From NCBI GenBank assembly GCA_027619975.1, contig JAQCGX010000029.1:1-43625 (forward strand): DNA of 43,625 nt, in the 5' to 3' direction. Of the stretch, positions 1 through 8,920 are shown one piece after another. The stretch's first letter is position 1. Each line of letters opens with the position of its first letter. A program made the position numbers and the translations under genes. Source of the stretch: Nitrospinota bacterium (GTDB taxonomy: Bacteria; Nitrospinota; Nitrospinia; Nitrospinales; VA-1). The notes below the pieces were generated by a model. The model saw only the letters and a program-made list of their open reading frames with translations. It was not told the origin of the DNA and searched no databases.

Positions 1-948
1 AGATGTCCCGAGGATGTTGTCCTCGTCCTGGAAGTACAACGCGAAGTCGCGGTAGTTCTCAAGCTTGGCATTCTCAGGATACGACTTGTCGATGATCACG
101 TCCGCTTTCCAGGAGTTGCCCTGGGAGATGTCTTTCCCAGTCTCTGGATCCCGATACACCGATCCACGCGGACCGATGATGATGCCACCGAACAAACCAT
201 CCCGAACGTTGGTCGTCAAATTACCGAAGTCCCACAACAAGGCGCCATTGATGTTGTAATCAGTATGCGCATAGAAAGTGTAAACTTTGGACTTGCCGGG
301 TGCCAACGTCTGATCTCCAGGATTGTTCCCGACATTGATGCCCTGAGAATCCAGAGGATCGAACGCGAGGTTATTCGCGTGCAGAGAAGCGTTCCCTTCT
401 TTCAAACGGTTGGTCAGTTTGACCTTGATGCAGTCTCCGATGTTCGCACGAAGCGTCAACGGATGCGGCATCACGCCATCGTCCGACGCCTTGCTGACTT
501 CACCCTCAAGAGCGAAAATCTTGGCTTCGGCGTTGGCAAGGATGAGTTTTCGTTCGAAATCAACTTCAATCTCATCCTCGGTGTTGGGATTGAACTTCAG
601 CGCTTTGTTGATTGCTACCACACTGAAATTCTTAACCGGTGCACCTGTTGGGCAAAGAGTTTTCGCTGATTTTGCGATGTGCTCATTGCCCGGCAAGGTT
701 TGCAGGTCTTTTTGTACTTCATCCAAAACTCTCAAGATAGACCAACTACCTTCAGACAAATGAGAGGTTCGACCATCGTAAACCAGATAGTCTCCTGCCA
801 TCTGCTGATAACCTCCCGCAGTGGTCGCCAGATCATAACGCTCGGCGATCCCTACATGAAGGGCGTTAGTAACCCTGGAATCCCTGTCATAACGCTCCGG
901 GCGGTAACCGTGACCGGAAACCACGAAGGTATGGGTTTCATACATCAT
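1..948 (-). pseudogene. 5'-truncated second copy of the giant multicopper oxidase, running off the left edge
   Basis: The minus frame is open from an ATG at 948-946 to the window edge (316 codons, no stop) and aligns with residues 1149-1467 of the complete oxidase at 2020-6942. By hand alignment the first ~98 residues differ at about 20 positions and lack 3 residues. The last ~218 residues, from the CPTGAPVK motif on, differ at only about 10. Similarity ends around 955-972, just before an in-frame TAA at 973-975, and no Shine-Dalgarno is seen before the ATG. The piece covers only cupredoxin domains that have lost their copper ligands, so alone it could not be an oxidase. It is best read as the remnant of a tandem duplication whose first ~1148 codons are gone. 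It could instead be expressed as a short paralogue; its 3' end is outside the window. Confidence 0.7.
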
Positions 949-986
949 GCCGCTAATAATAAGGCCTGTACATTAATTTTTACGCC

Positions 987-1021
987 AAAAAAAAACGGCA
1001 CCGGGAGTTCTCCCGATGCCG
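987..1021 (-). terminator. Rho-independent terminator of the cupredoxin gene
   Basis: On the minus strand a 12-bp stem with one mismatch and a two-base loop (arms CGGCATCGGGAG and CTCCCGGTGCCG) is followed by nine T. It begins 24 bases after the stop of the gene at 1045-1845 and lies between that gene and the truncated oxidase copy. The copy would therefore receive little read-through transcription. Confidence 0.85.
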
Positions 1022-1044
1022 CAGTGTTCCAGACTCTTTACTAA

Positions 1045-1845
1045 TTACTTGCCAATTGTAAAGTCCGCTTTAGCTTCGCCAGCCGCTACCGTGATTTCCT
1101 GAGAGGACTCACCAGCGTAAGGATGCCACGCAGTTACCTTATATTTACCAGCAGGAATCCCGTCAATCTTGAAGGACCCATCAGCGCCACTGACTGCATA
1201 GTAAGGGTTCCATACAATTCGGCCATCGGCTTCCATGAAGTTGTGCTGATCGCACTGCAGGAAGAAATGCTGGTCCTTACCGGGCTTAAAACGTTTCATG
1301 GTTCCGGTAACGTCCGCAACATCGCCCTTGGAAGGCAGGGGCTTGTTGAACAACGTCTTGCGATTAGCGCCATTCACCGAGTACCCGTGTGGATTGTGCA
1401 GAATGTTATCATCCAGATTGGTAATGGTCAGCAATCCGTCTTTCATCCCTTTTGGAGTCTTTCGCGCTATGGAAACCTTGGGGAAAATATCGCAGGTTTT
1501 GAAATCAAATTTGATAGGGTCTGTGGACCACGCTTTGCCCTTTTCAATATCTTCGATGAACACAACCGTATCCTTCAGCTTGCCGCCATTGACCACAACT
1601 TTGGTCCGGGGGCGAATCCCACCTTCTTTGGTATCGGGATGGGTAACGCAAAACTCGACGTTTTTGCCTTTGTTCAAATTTTCCATTATCGGGGCGGGAG
1701 CGGTGCCTTTAAAATTAACCACTCCACTGATGGACCCGCCACCAGCCGCGCCTTCTTCATAATCCCCTTTTTTGGCAAAACTCGCGGAAGCGCTCAGAAC
1801 CAACGCGATTCCTACTACTGAAATTCCTAACATGACCTTTTTCAT
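1045..1845 (-). CDS. Periplasmic cupredoxin with C-terminal carboxypeptidase-regulatory-like domain
   Basis: This is a 266-residue exported protein. The start is the ATG at 1845, which has GGAGG about ten bases upstream; an in-frame start six codons earlier lacks such a site. Residues 1-24 form a signal peptide (MKKVML.. to SASFA). A type 1 copper site can be read in the cupredoxin-like part: His150 or His153 (ILHNPHGYS), then Cys198, His201 and Met204 (QCDQHNFM), the usual H...C-x2-H-x2-M order. Residues ~215-266 (GADGSFKIDGIPAGKYKVTAWHP) resemble the beta-sandwich regulatory domain of carboxypeptidases. It probably carries electrons in the periplasm. It has its own promoter and terminator and sits between two copies of a giant multicopper oxidase, so it is a plausible redox partner (inference). 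No enzymatic activity is evident. Confidence 0.75.
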   Translation of the reverse strand: MKKVMLGISVVGIALVLSASASFAKKGDYEEGAAGGGSISGVVNFKGTAPAPIMENLNKGKNVEFCVTHPDTKEGGIRPRTKVVVNGGKLKDTVVFIEDIEKGKAWSTDPIKFDFKTCDIFPKVSIARKTPKGMKDGLLTITNLDDNILHNPHGYSVNGANRKTLFNKPLPSKGDVADVTGTMKRFKPGKDQHFFLQCDQHNFMEADGRIVWNPYYAVSGADGSFKIDGIPAGKYKVTAWHPYAGESSQEITVAAGEAKADFTIGK

Positions 1846-1925
1846 TGCTATTAATCCCTCCATAGTTAAACAAAAAATTCACTACACCTAACAAATGTGT
1901 TTGGTTTTTGATTTATTGGCGGCCG

Positions 1926-1953
1926 ATTATATCACTAAACTCCAAAATTTCAA
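1926..1953 (-). promoter_or_regulatory. Sigma-70-type promoter of the cupredoxin gene
   Basis: On the minus strand TTGAAA (1953-1948) and TATAAT (1931-1926) are separated by 16 bases. Transcription would start near 1919, giving a leader of about 75 bases before the ATG at 1845. Confidence 0.6.
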
Positions 1954-1963
1954 AAAACTTAAT

Positions 1964-1996
1964 AAAAAAAAGGGGACCCGTCAAAAACAGGCCCCC
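1964..1996 (-). terminator. Rho-independent terminator of the giant oxidase gene
   Basis: Minus strand: GGGGGCCTG pairs with GACGGGTCCCC (with G-T wobbles) around a T-rich loop, followed by eight T. It starts 24 bases after the oxidase stop codon and separates that gene from the cupredoxin gene downstream. Confidence 0.8.
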
Positions 1997-2019
1997 TCAA
2001 TTTTAAGCATTTAACCAGA

Positions 2020-5000
2020 TCAGCGATTCATCGACAATCGGTCATCCTCAGGATTAGCAGCCGATTTCTCGCCCTTCGGGGTTGCATCTCCCAAAGGCAG
2101 GATCGACCTTTCACCCTGCGGCAGAACCTTGAAGTAACCCCATTGACCGGCCTGCTGGTACGGGGTCCTGGCGTTCAACCAGAGGTAGGTTCCGGGGTTT
2201 GAGTAAGTACCGCCCGCCCTTGTGAAGGCCTGGATGTACTCACCACCACCGAACTGCTCAACGTCGATCATATCAGAATTCTCCTGATTCAGATGACGCC
2301 TCCATTGATGTCCGTCGACATTGAACATCTGGTTCTGCTCGTTATGCGCTCCGAAGACATTGATCATAACCCGGTCTCCTGCATGAGCTTTCAATACAGG
2401 AGTTGCAGGGTCGCTGTCTGCGGCGACGCAAGGTGTGAAGATATTACCCAGCTCACAACCTTCGTCTTCACGATAGCTCCAGGGTTCCAGACGATAGTTC
2501 ACGCCCGTCAGACCCGCTACGTTCTGCAGGTAAGGCATGAAAGATGTCCCGAGGATGTTGTCCTCGTCCTGGAAGTACAACGCGAAGTCGCGGTAGTTCT
2601 CAAGCTTGGCGTTCTCAGGATACGACTTGTCGATAATCACGTCCGCTTTCCAGGAGTTGCCAAGAGAAATGTCTTTCCCCGTCTCCGGATCACGATACAC
2701 CGATCCTTTAGGACCGATGATGATTCCACCGTACAAACCATCCCGAACGTTGGTCGTCAAGTTACCAAAGTCCCACAGCAAGGCGCCATTGATATTGTAA
2801 TCTTTGGCCGCATAGAAAGTGTAAACTTTGGACTGGCCGGGTGCCACCGTCTGATCGCCAGGGTTGTTCCCGACATTGATCCCTTGAGAATCCAGAGGAT
2901 CGAACGCGATGTTATTCGCGTGCAGCGAAGCGTTGCCTGCTTTCAAACGGTTGGTCAGCTTGACCTTGATGCACTCTCCGATATTCGCACGAAGCGTCAA
3001 CGGATGCGGCATCACGCCATCATCCGACGCCTTGCTGACTTCCCCCTCAAGAGCGAAAATCTTGGCTTCGGCGTTGGCAAGGATGAGTTTGCGTTCGAAA
3101 TCAACTTCAATCTCATCCTCGGTGTTGGGATTGAACTTCAGTGCTTTGTTGATCGCGACCACACTGAAATTCTTAACCGGAGCGCCTGTTGGGCAAAGAG
3201 TCGTTCTAATTTTCTTCTTAAACTCTTTTTCCTCGTTGCCCGGAAGTTCTTTCAAGTCCTTCTGTAGCTTGTCATGAACCCGAATGATGCCCCAGGTTCC
3301 TTCAGACAGATGAGAGGTTCTACCGTCGTAGTAGAGGTAATCCCCCGCCATTCCCTGATAGCCACCAGCGGTGGTTGCCAGATCATAACGTTCCGCGATA
3401 CCAATGTGAATCGTATTGGTAACTCTGGAATCCTTGTCGTAACGCTCCGGGCGGTAACCGTGACCGGAAACAACAAAGGTATGGGTTTCATTCTGCATGC
3501 CATGGAGAAGACGAAACATGATGCTGTCACCTACGTAAGCGCGAAGCAACGGAGTCGAAGGATCTCCATGTACGGTACTACTGAACAGCCTGGAGACATC
3601 TTTGTTCGACTTGAGCCGCGCGGACAATGAAGTCGCGCGGAAGTTGAACCCGCCGCCTGTCGTATGCGTTCCGCCGTTCAAGTGAGGAAAGGCCACATCC
3701 AGCATCGTGTCAGGCATCTGAAAAGAGATGGACTGACCTGCCGCAATGGCATTTTCTCTGGACAATCCCGGAGGATTGCCATCGGTCACCAATTGAGCGG
3801 TGTGCGGAACCGTGTCATGCAACTGTGCTACCAACTCACGGAAACTACCGTTTCGCCCGTAAGCAAAAGGCTCGGTTCCATGAATGTCAGCCACCGGGCC
3901 ACTGCGGATCGGTTTCCCCGTTTTAGGATCATGATACGTCGATCCCCACGGTTCTACGATCGTGGACCCGATACCACCGTGTGGCCAGGTCGTAGCACCA
4001 AACGCATGGTCATGCCAGAAAACTAATCCGACATCGGCATCCACCCACCAGCGGTAACGAACATACTCGGTGGTAATGATCTGACCCGCCGCATGGGCAT
4101 GAGTCATCGGAGCGGTAAACGTGATTGTATATTTACCGTCCTTGGCCGGGTTCTTGTTAGGATCAGGATTGATCGACTTGATCCAGCGGGCGTCCTTCTT
4201 GTTGGGAACTTCGATACCAACAATGATATCTGCGCCCACATGGTAAGTGGTCGCCCCTTTTGCCATCTCGATCTCGATCGTGTCCGATCCGGGTTTTACA
4301 GCTTTCAGCAGTTTCGCGTTCATCGGAACGGGCATACCTACATGATGACCGTCCTTCATTTTCTTCGTGAACTGCTTGTAGGATCTCATCGACTGATCGT
4401 ATGAGAATCCAGTGATAACACCATCCGACGCCTGATTGTCGAACTGGAAGAAATGCGGATGAATGTTGACTTTAGACATTTGGAAATTGGTAAAGTCATC
4501 GTCATCCCATTCGCTGGACAAAAGAACGTCCACACAATCGTATACGTTTGCGCGGATAACCAGCGGATAAGCAATGGCCGGATCTTTTCTTACCGCTTCG
4601 ATTTCCTCATCGATCACGTAAATCAAACCGTACTTATCTATCATCGGCGGTGTTTTGCCAATGGCCGGAGAAAGTTGAACCGGTGTGTTGATAAAATGCA
4701 GGTTGTACTGCTTTCTACCAGCGCCACCAGGACACAAGCTCCAACGTCCCTGCTCACCCGGTTTCGCGGGTGCACTGCTCTCAACGTTGGGACCACTGCT
4801 ACCGTTACCCGACTCGGAAGCCAGGTTCTCGTTGTGAGTCGCTAAATGAAACGGCTCCAACCACGGAGCACCACCATGATGACGGGCGAAAGGAACTCGC
4901 TTGCCAAAATGCGGTGTCATATGCGGCCATGCCAGTTTACCGGTCAACGGCGAAAACTGAATCGGATGCCGTTTGCCGGGATGCGGCGATTTGTACTTCG

Positions 5001-6942
5001 GCCACTTGGTTGTGGGCTCACGCTCGGACATGACGGTTGAACTTTTCCAGCCATAATCCCACACCGACCCGTCGTAGGCCTTGATCTGCGCCACTTCATC
5101 ATCGGTATGACCCGGTTGACCCTGCGGCGGAAGCATGTATTTAACCCAGTCCTTGACATTAACAACAGGAACTTCACTGGTCCAGTCGCTACTTCCTTTG
5201 TCAACAACGTTAAACTTTTTCCCAAACCAGTCCATTGTTTTGCCGACCAGTTTGTCCGAGCTGACGCCATGCGGAATGCGGCCCGAACGGTCGGGAAGCT
5301 CTTTCAAAGGACGCATGACATCGGTACTGCCAAACGGATAGTTCCCGTCCTGCAATACGTTGTACACACGCCAGTATCCCCACATGCCGGCAACGTAATG
5401 ATGCGCCACGTGGCAATGAAACAGGAAGTCACCAGCCAGACGCTGACACAGACCGGAACCGCACTCGGTTTCCAGATCCACGGCTTCAGATGGACCGATA
5501 ACTTTAACGTCCACGCGATCAGATGTAGTGCGAACCACCGGATATTTCACCGGGCCGTTCCACGCTGCTGTGGTCAGATTCTCAAGATCGATTTGCCGTT
5601 TGGGAGAACGGGTCCAGCGAATGGTTCCGCCATGTGGATGATGCGAATGAAACACCTCGCCGCCGCCGTGAATCAAACGAAACTTGACGGGATCTCCCAG
5701 ATAAGAACGAGGGATCGTCGTTGGCGGATCACCGAACGTATAGGAACTGTACGCCAGCGACTCGTCTTCAAAGTGAAACTTTTTTTCCTGAACTGCCAGG
5801 TTGTTGATGCCAAAAGGCTCACTGCGATAATTCAAAGCCCTGGCAGAAGGACGATAGGCATCGGTCTGCGGATCGCGCTGAGGAATCATCTCCCCGTGGC
5901 GATTGAGCGGACGAAACGACTCGTCACCAACTTCGTGGTAGAACAACGCAAACTCACGAAAGTCTCTGGCGTCATTGTTAGCAATCATCGCCATCCAGCC
6001 GCTTTCCAGCGGTTCACCCGTCCACGGGTCCAGATAGGTGGAACCTACAGGCTCAACAACAAGCGTACCGATCAATCCTAATGAGGACGGATCGCGCCCT
6101 GCATGGCTCTGAATCAAATGAGCGCCTTCCTGCTCGTCGATCGGAATGTACCATTCAAAATCCTGAGTTCCTTCAGGTTTGATGATCGCCCCAGCAGACG
6201 CAGCACTGGCCGGAAGACCGGAAGAACTGATGATCATAGCGGAACCGTTTACCTGGAACCCTACATCCTCGTCTTCAACCGCGTTTGTTACTTTGACTCG
6301 CAAACAATCGCCTTGATTAGCTCGAATCAACAAAGGTTGAATGGCATCACCCTGCAAGCCATTGGTAACCATGCCCGGATCGAGTTCATCTTCTCTGGCC
6401 TTGGCGTTTGCTTCTTCTTCCGTACGGACCTTTTCAATGTTCTTGGTCAACACAAACATGTAACCAGGGTAGTAATCACCCCACTGGTTCAGTGTGACCT
6501 CAACGTTGATCGCCGAGATATCCAGGGCTTTGACCGGAGCGCCGCTCGGGCAATGAGCCCCCTTGAAAACCTTATCCGTGACTTCGGACGGTCCCAAAAG
6601 ATAGCTCTGTCCCAATTGGTGCGCCGCCCAGGAGTCATGGAAACCGCCGCCTGATGACGCCGGCGCCGCATGTTCCTTCAACTTGTCCTGGAGCTGGTCC
6701 ATGAGATTCATGAAGGTCTTGTCCAGTTTTTGCTGACTACCCTCCATGCCGCCCATCATGTCTTCATAGTCGAGCTGGGTTTCCAGCTTTTCCAGCCACG
6801 CGGGCCGGTCTACAGCATGATTTTCATGCTCTGCATGTTTTTTGCCCGGCTCGGCACTTGCAGATCCAACCCATCCCAGGGTAAGAACAGCAATCGCAAG
6901 CACGGCAAAATACTTCCATCCCTTTTTGACGCGAAAGTGCAT
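2020..6942 (-). CDS. Giant secreted multicopper oxidase with six predicted cupredoxin domains, MnxG-like
   Basis: This is a 1640-residue exported protein. The ATG has GGAGG seven bases upstream, and residues 1-30 are a signal peptide ending SASA. Three modules begin with a related CPxGAxxK motif (residues ~131, ~738, ~1250) and end with WGYxRV/WGIIRV/WGYFKV (~522, ~1217, ~1601), suggesting three two-domain units. The copper ligands sit in the first and second modules: HSHHPHG (432-438), HCHVAHHYVAGM (509-520, a complete type 1 site with Cys510, His515, Met520), HPHFFQ (828-833) and FWHDHAFG (975-982). Together these give the eight histidines of a trinuclear centre. The equivalent HCH positions in modules 2 and 3 read YDG and NAR, so those modules are probably structural. 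Size and layout resemble MnxG-type manganese oxidases, but the substrate cannot be read from sequence; nitrite, metals or phenolics are all possible. A partial second copy lies at 1-948. Confidence 0.85.
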   Translation of the reverse strand: MHFRVKKGWKYFAVLAIAVLTLGWVGSASAEPGKKHAEHENHAVDRPAWLEKLETQLDYEDMMGGMEGSQQKLDKTFMNLMDQLQDKLKEHAAPASSGGGFHDSWAAHQLGQSYLLGPSEVTDKVFKGAHCPSGAPVKALDISAINVEVTLNQWGDYYPGYMFVLTKNIEKVRTEEEANAKAREDELDPGMVTNGLQGDAIQPLLIRANQGDCLRVKVTNAVEDEDVGFQVNGSAMIISSSGLPASAASAGAIIKPEGTQDFEWYIPIDEQEGAHLIQSHAGRDPSSLGLIGTLVVEPVGSTYLDPWTGEPLESGWMAMIANNDARDFREFALFYHEVGDESFRPLNRHGEMIPQRDPQTDAYRPSARALNYRSEPFGINNLAVQEKKFHFEDESLAYSSYTFGDPPTTIPRSYLGDPVKFRLIHGGGEVFHSHHPHGGTIRWTRSPKRQIDLENLTTAAWNGPVKYPVVRTTSDRVDVKVIGPSEAVDLETECGSGLCQRLAGDFLFHCHVAHHYVAGMWGYWRVYNVLQDGNYPFGSTDVMRPLKELPDRSGRIPHGVSSDKLVGKTMDWFGKKFNVVDKGSSDWTSEVPVVNVKDWVKYMLPPQGQPGHTDDEVAQIKAYDGSVWDYGWKSSTVMSEREPTTKWPKYKSPHPGKRHPIQFSPLTGKLAWPHMTPHFGKRVPFARHHGGAPWLEPFHLATHNENLASESGNGSSGPNVESSAPAKPGEQGRWSLCPGGAGRKQYNLHFINTPVQLSPAIGKTPPMIDKYGLIYVIDEEIEAVRKDPAIAYPLVIRANVYDCVDVLLSSEWDDDDFTNFQMSKVNIHPHFFQFDNQASDGVITGFSYDQSMRSYKQFTKKMKDGHHVGMPVPMNAKLLKAVKPGSDTIEIEMAKGATTYHVGADIIVGIEVPNKKDARWIKSINPDPNKNPAKDGKYTITFTAPMTHAHAAGQIITTEYVRYRWWVDADVGLVFWHDHAFGATTWPHGGIGSTIVEPWGSTYHDPKTGKPIRSGPVADIHGTEPFAYGRNGSFRELVAQLHDTVPHTAQLVTDGNPPGLSRENAIAAGQSISFQMPDTMLDVAFPHLNGGTHTTGGGFNFRATSLSARLKSNKDVSRLFSSTVHGDPSTPLLRAYVGDSIMFRLLHGMQNETHTFVVSGHGYRPERYDKDSRVTNTIHIGIAERYDLATTAGGYQGMAGDYLYYDGRTSHLSEGTWGIIRVHDKLQKDLKELPGNEEKEFKKKIRTTLCPTGAPVKNFSVVAINKALKFNPNTEDEIEVDFERKLILANAEAKIFALEGEVSKASDDGVMPHPLTLRANIGECIKVKLTNRLKAGNASLHANNIAFDPLDSQGINVGNNPGDQTVAPGQSKVYTFYAAKDYNINGALLWDFGNLTTNVRDGLYGGIIIGPKGSVYRDPETGKDISLGNSWKADVIIDKSYPENAKLENYRDFALYFQDEDNILGTSFMPYLQNVAGLTGVNYRLEPWSYREDEGCELGNIFTPCVAADSDPATPVLKAHAGDRVMINVFGAHNEQNQMFNVDGHQWRRHLNQENSDMIDVEQFGGGEYIQAFTRAGGTYSNPGTYLWLNARTPYQQAGQWGYFKVLPQGERSILPLGDATPKGEKSAANPEDDRLSMNR

Positions 6943-6972
6943 TTCATATCCTCCAAATGAGATTACCTCCTG

Positions 6973-7062
6973 TCAGTTTTTTTTCGCATAGAAAAAACCA
7001 ACAGGCCCTATATAAAAAGACGCAGCTTGTCTCCCTAACAAGGTTACGTCCACTAAATACAT
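6973..7062 (-). CDS. Possible 29-codon leader peptide upstream of the giant oxidase
   Basis: A short minus-strand frame (ATG at 7062, TGA at 6975-6973) has AGGAG eight bases before the ATG. It ends just before a second purine-rich site (CAGGAGG) and the oxidase's own GGAGG. The peptide begins MYLVDVTLLGRQ, has a hydrophobic middle (ASFYIGPVGFFYA) and ends AKKN. It could be a translated leader that couples or tunes expression of the oxidase, or a small membrane protein. The evidence is only the ribosome-binding site, the position and the hydrophobic core; a chance frame is quite possible. Confidence 0.35.
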   Translation of the reverse strand: MYLVDVTLLGRQAASFYIGPVGFFYAKKN

Positions 7063-7160
7063 AAATTCAATCTCCTGATATTTCCTTTGTTTTTCCTCTC
7101 TTTAATTAGATGGATTTCGAGTATTGATTAATAAAAATAGAGGGCAGACCTTATCACATT

Positions 7161-8519
7161 TCAATTTTCCCGTACAAGGGTCAAATGAAACTTTTTATCA
7201 TTTCGAGATAATAGAAAAAATACAGGCTCCCCGTGGTAAATTTTGTCCAGAATATTTTGGTATTGCTTGGGGTTTGCTACGTCTTTGCCATTGACTGCTA
7301 AAATCCGGTCGCCGATTTCCAAGCCTTTTATATCCGCCGAACTGCCAACCACGATATCCTTGATAACCACACCAGCTTCCGTTTCACCCTGGGCCAGTTC
7401 CAGTTCTATCCCCAAGGGGGGGAAACCCCGTTGCGGGTCGGTCAACGTTGCCTGCACACTCTTTTTCTTTTGGTAATTGTCTAATTTAACAGGGATAACC
7501 TGCGGTTGACCGTTGCGAAGAATATCCAGACGAACGGTCTGCCCTGGGGAAATGACGCCGACAATGCGTATCATTCCGGTGGGGGAGTTCACGGCAACCC
7601 CGGCAATTTTTAATATGATGTCTCCCACTTTGAGCCCCGCCCGCTGGGCCGGGTCGCCTTCAAAAACGGAGTTGATCATGACCCCCGTGCCGCCAACCAG
7701 ATTTACCTTGGTCGCCAATTCCGGAGTCACGGGCTCGATCCCGACTCCCAGCCACCCTCTCTTGACTTCGCCGTTTTCAATCAGTTGAGCCGTGATCCTG
7801 TTCACAATATTGGAGGGAATAGAGAACCCTATGTTTTGTGCGTAATTAATGATCGCGGTATTGATGCCGATGACTTCGCCGTGGATATTCAGCAACGGCC
7901 CGCCGCTGTTACCGGGATTGATAGAAGCATCCGTTTGGATAAAATCCTCATATCGCGAAAGGTTGACGTTTTCGCGGTTCAAACCGCTGACGATGCCAAA
8001 GGTCATGGTGTCGCTCAATCCATAGGGGTTGCCCACCGCGACCACCATTTGCCCGACTTTCAATAGACTGGAATCGCCAAATTGTACCGAAGCATGGGCT
8101 GCATCTTCAGGAATTTTCACCACGGCCAGATCGGTATCGTCATCGGACCCCAGCACTTCGCCAACCAGCTCTTTTCCGCCAAACAACGTAACCTTTATCT
8201 TGTCCGAATTTCTGACCACATGACTGTTGGTGACGATGAATCCCCGCTTCGCATCAATAATCACGCCTGCGCCCGCATTATTGGGGCGGCCTTTATTCTC
8301 GGAATCCTGCTTGCGAATCGATGGGGACGGTGGAACGTAAGGAGAAAGACTCACAACGGCGGGTCGCACCTTCTCTGCCAGAGAAACAAAGGCGTTCTCC
8401 AATTCCTCGAGGAGGTTGAACCCCCGAGGCTCAGCGAACGAAGTCGCGGGAACTAAAAGAAGGCAAAGAATTGCGAAAACTGAAAAAGCTAACGGTTGCG
8501 TCTGAAATCGGGCATTCAT
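7161..8519 (-). CDS. degP: HtrA/Deg-family periplasmic serine protease with two PDZ domains
   Basis: Degrades or refolds damaged proteins in the cell envelope. The ATG at 8519 starts a clear signal peptide (core AFSVFAILCLLLV, ending TSFAE); a TTG nine codons upstream is less likely. The trypsin-like triad is intact: His100 (TNSHVV), Asp130 (DTDLAVVKI), Ser205 (NPGNSGGPLL), counted from this ATG. Two PDZ domains follow, roughly residues 255-345 and 365-445, the second with GLEIGDRILAVNG. At 452 residues it has the usual length of DegP/DegQ/MucD proteins. It is upstream of the copper oxidase on the same strand, separated by about 100 bases. It may be a partner in folding exported proteins (inference). 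Which member of the family it is (DegP, DegQ or MucD) cannot be decided. Confidence 0.9.
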   Translation of the reverse strand: MNARFQTQPLAFSVFAILCLLLVPATSFAEPRGFNLLEELENAFVSLAEKVRPAVVSLSPYVPPSPSIRKQDSENKGRPNNAGAGVIIDAKRGFIVTNSHVVRNSDKIKVTLFGGKELVGEVLGSDDDTDLAVVKIPEDAAHASVQFGDSSLLKVGQMVVAVGNPYGLSDTMTFGIVSGLNRENVNLSRYEDFIQTDASINPGNSGGPLLNIHGEVIGINTAIINYAQNIGFSIPSNIVNRITAQLIENGEVKRGWLGVGIEPVTPELATKVNLVGGTGVMINSVFEGDPAQRAGLKVGDIILKIAGVAVNSPTGMIRIVGVISPGQTVRLDILRNGQPQVIPVKLDNYQKKKSVQATLTDPQRGFPPLGIELELAQGETEAGVVIKDIVVGSSADIKGLEIGDRILAVNGKDVANPKQYQNILDKIYHGEPVFFLLSRNDKKFHLTLVREN

Positions 8520-8920
8520 TTTTTCCAAACCGCCTAAAAATAGCAAGATATAGAGATATTCTGAATGATTTGCTCAGGATACTACCATTAAATGAAGAGG
8601 TTTTAAATAAGATCACAGAAAAGACACAATAAACCCACATTTCTCTTTTCTAAAAGGGTTTCAATCAAACGCCCACATAATAAATTTTTTAACGGATACG
8701 AACAATCAGTAATTTTCTACTCCTTCATTTACAATAGCTTGCGTTCATTATTAGCAACAAAATCTGCACCCGCTATTAATATGGAACGTAGCGGGGGTAA
8801 AATCCATCTCAATTGTTTACAATGGAGACTCCCACCGCAAAAAGCAATTCGCTTGATTTCTTAAAAGGATCATGAAAAAGTAAAATGACTTTTTATTGAT
8901 AATAAACGATCAGGAATGCA
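8520..8920. other. Divergent intergenic region, no gene seen
   Basis: This AT-rich 400-base stretch lies between the divergently transcribed protease and APS reductase genes and must hold both promoters. I see no convincing open frame, repeat or strong consensus promoter in it. Confidence 0.5.

Noticed and set aside
2293-3267. 324-codon plus-strand frame
   Set aside because: It is antisense to the oxidase gene; similar plus-strand frames occur at the matching place in the partial copy (265-669). It has no family motifs.
5107-6081. 324-codon plus-strand frame inside the oxidase
   Set aside because: It is a mirror frame of conserved cupredoxin sequence, without ribosome-binding site or domain.
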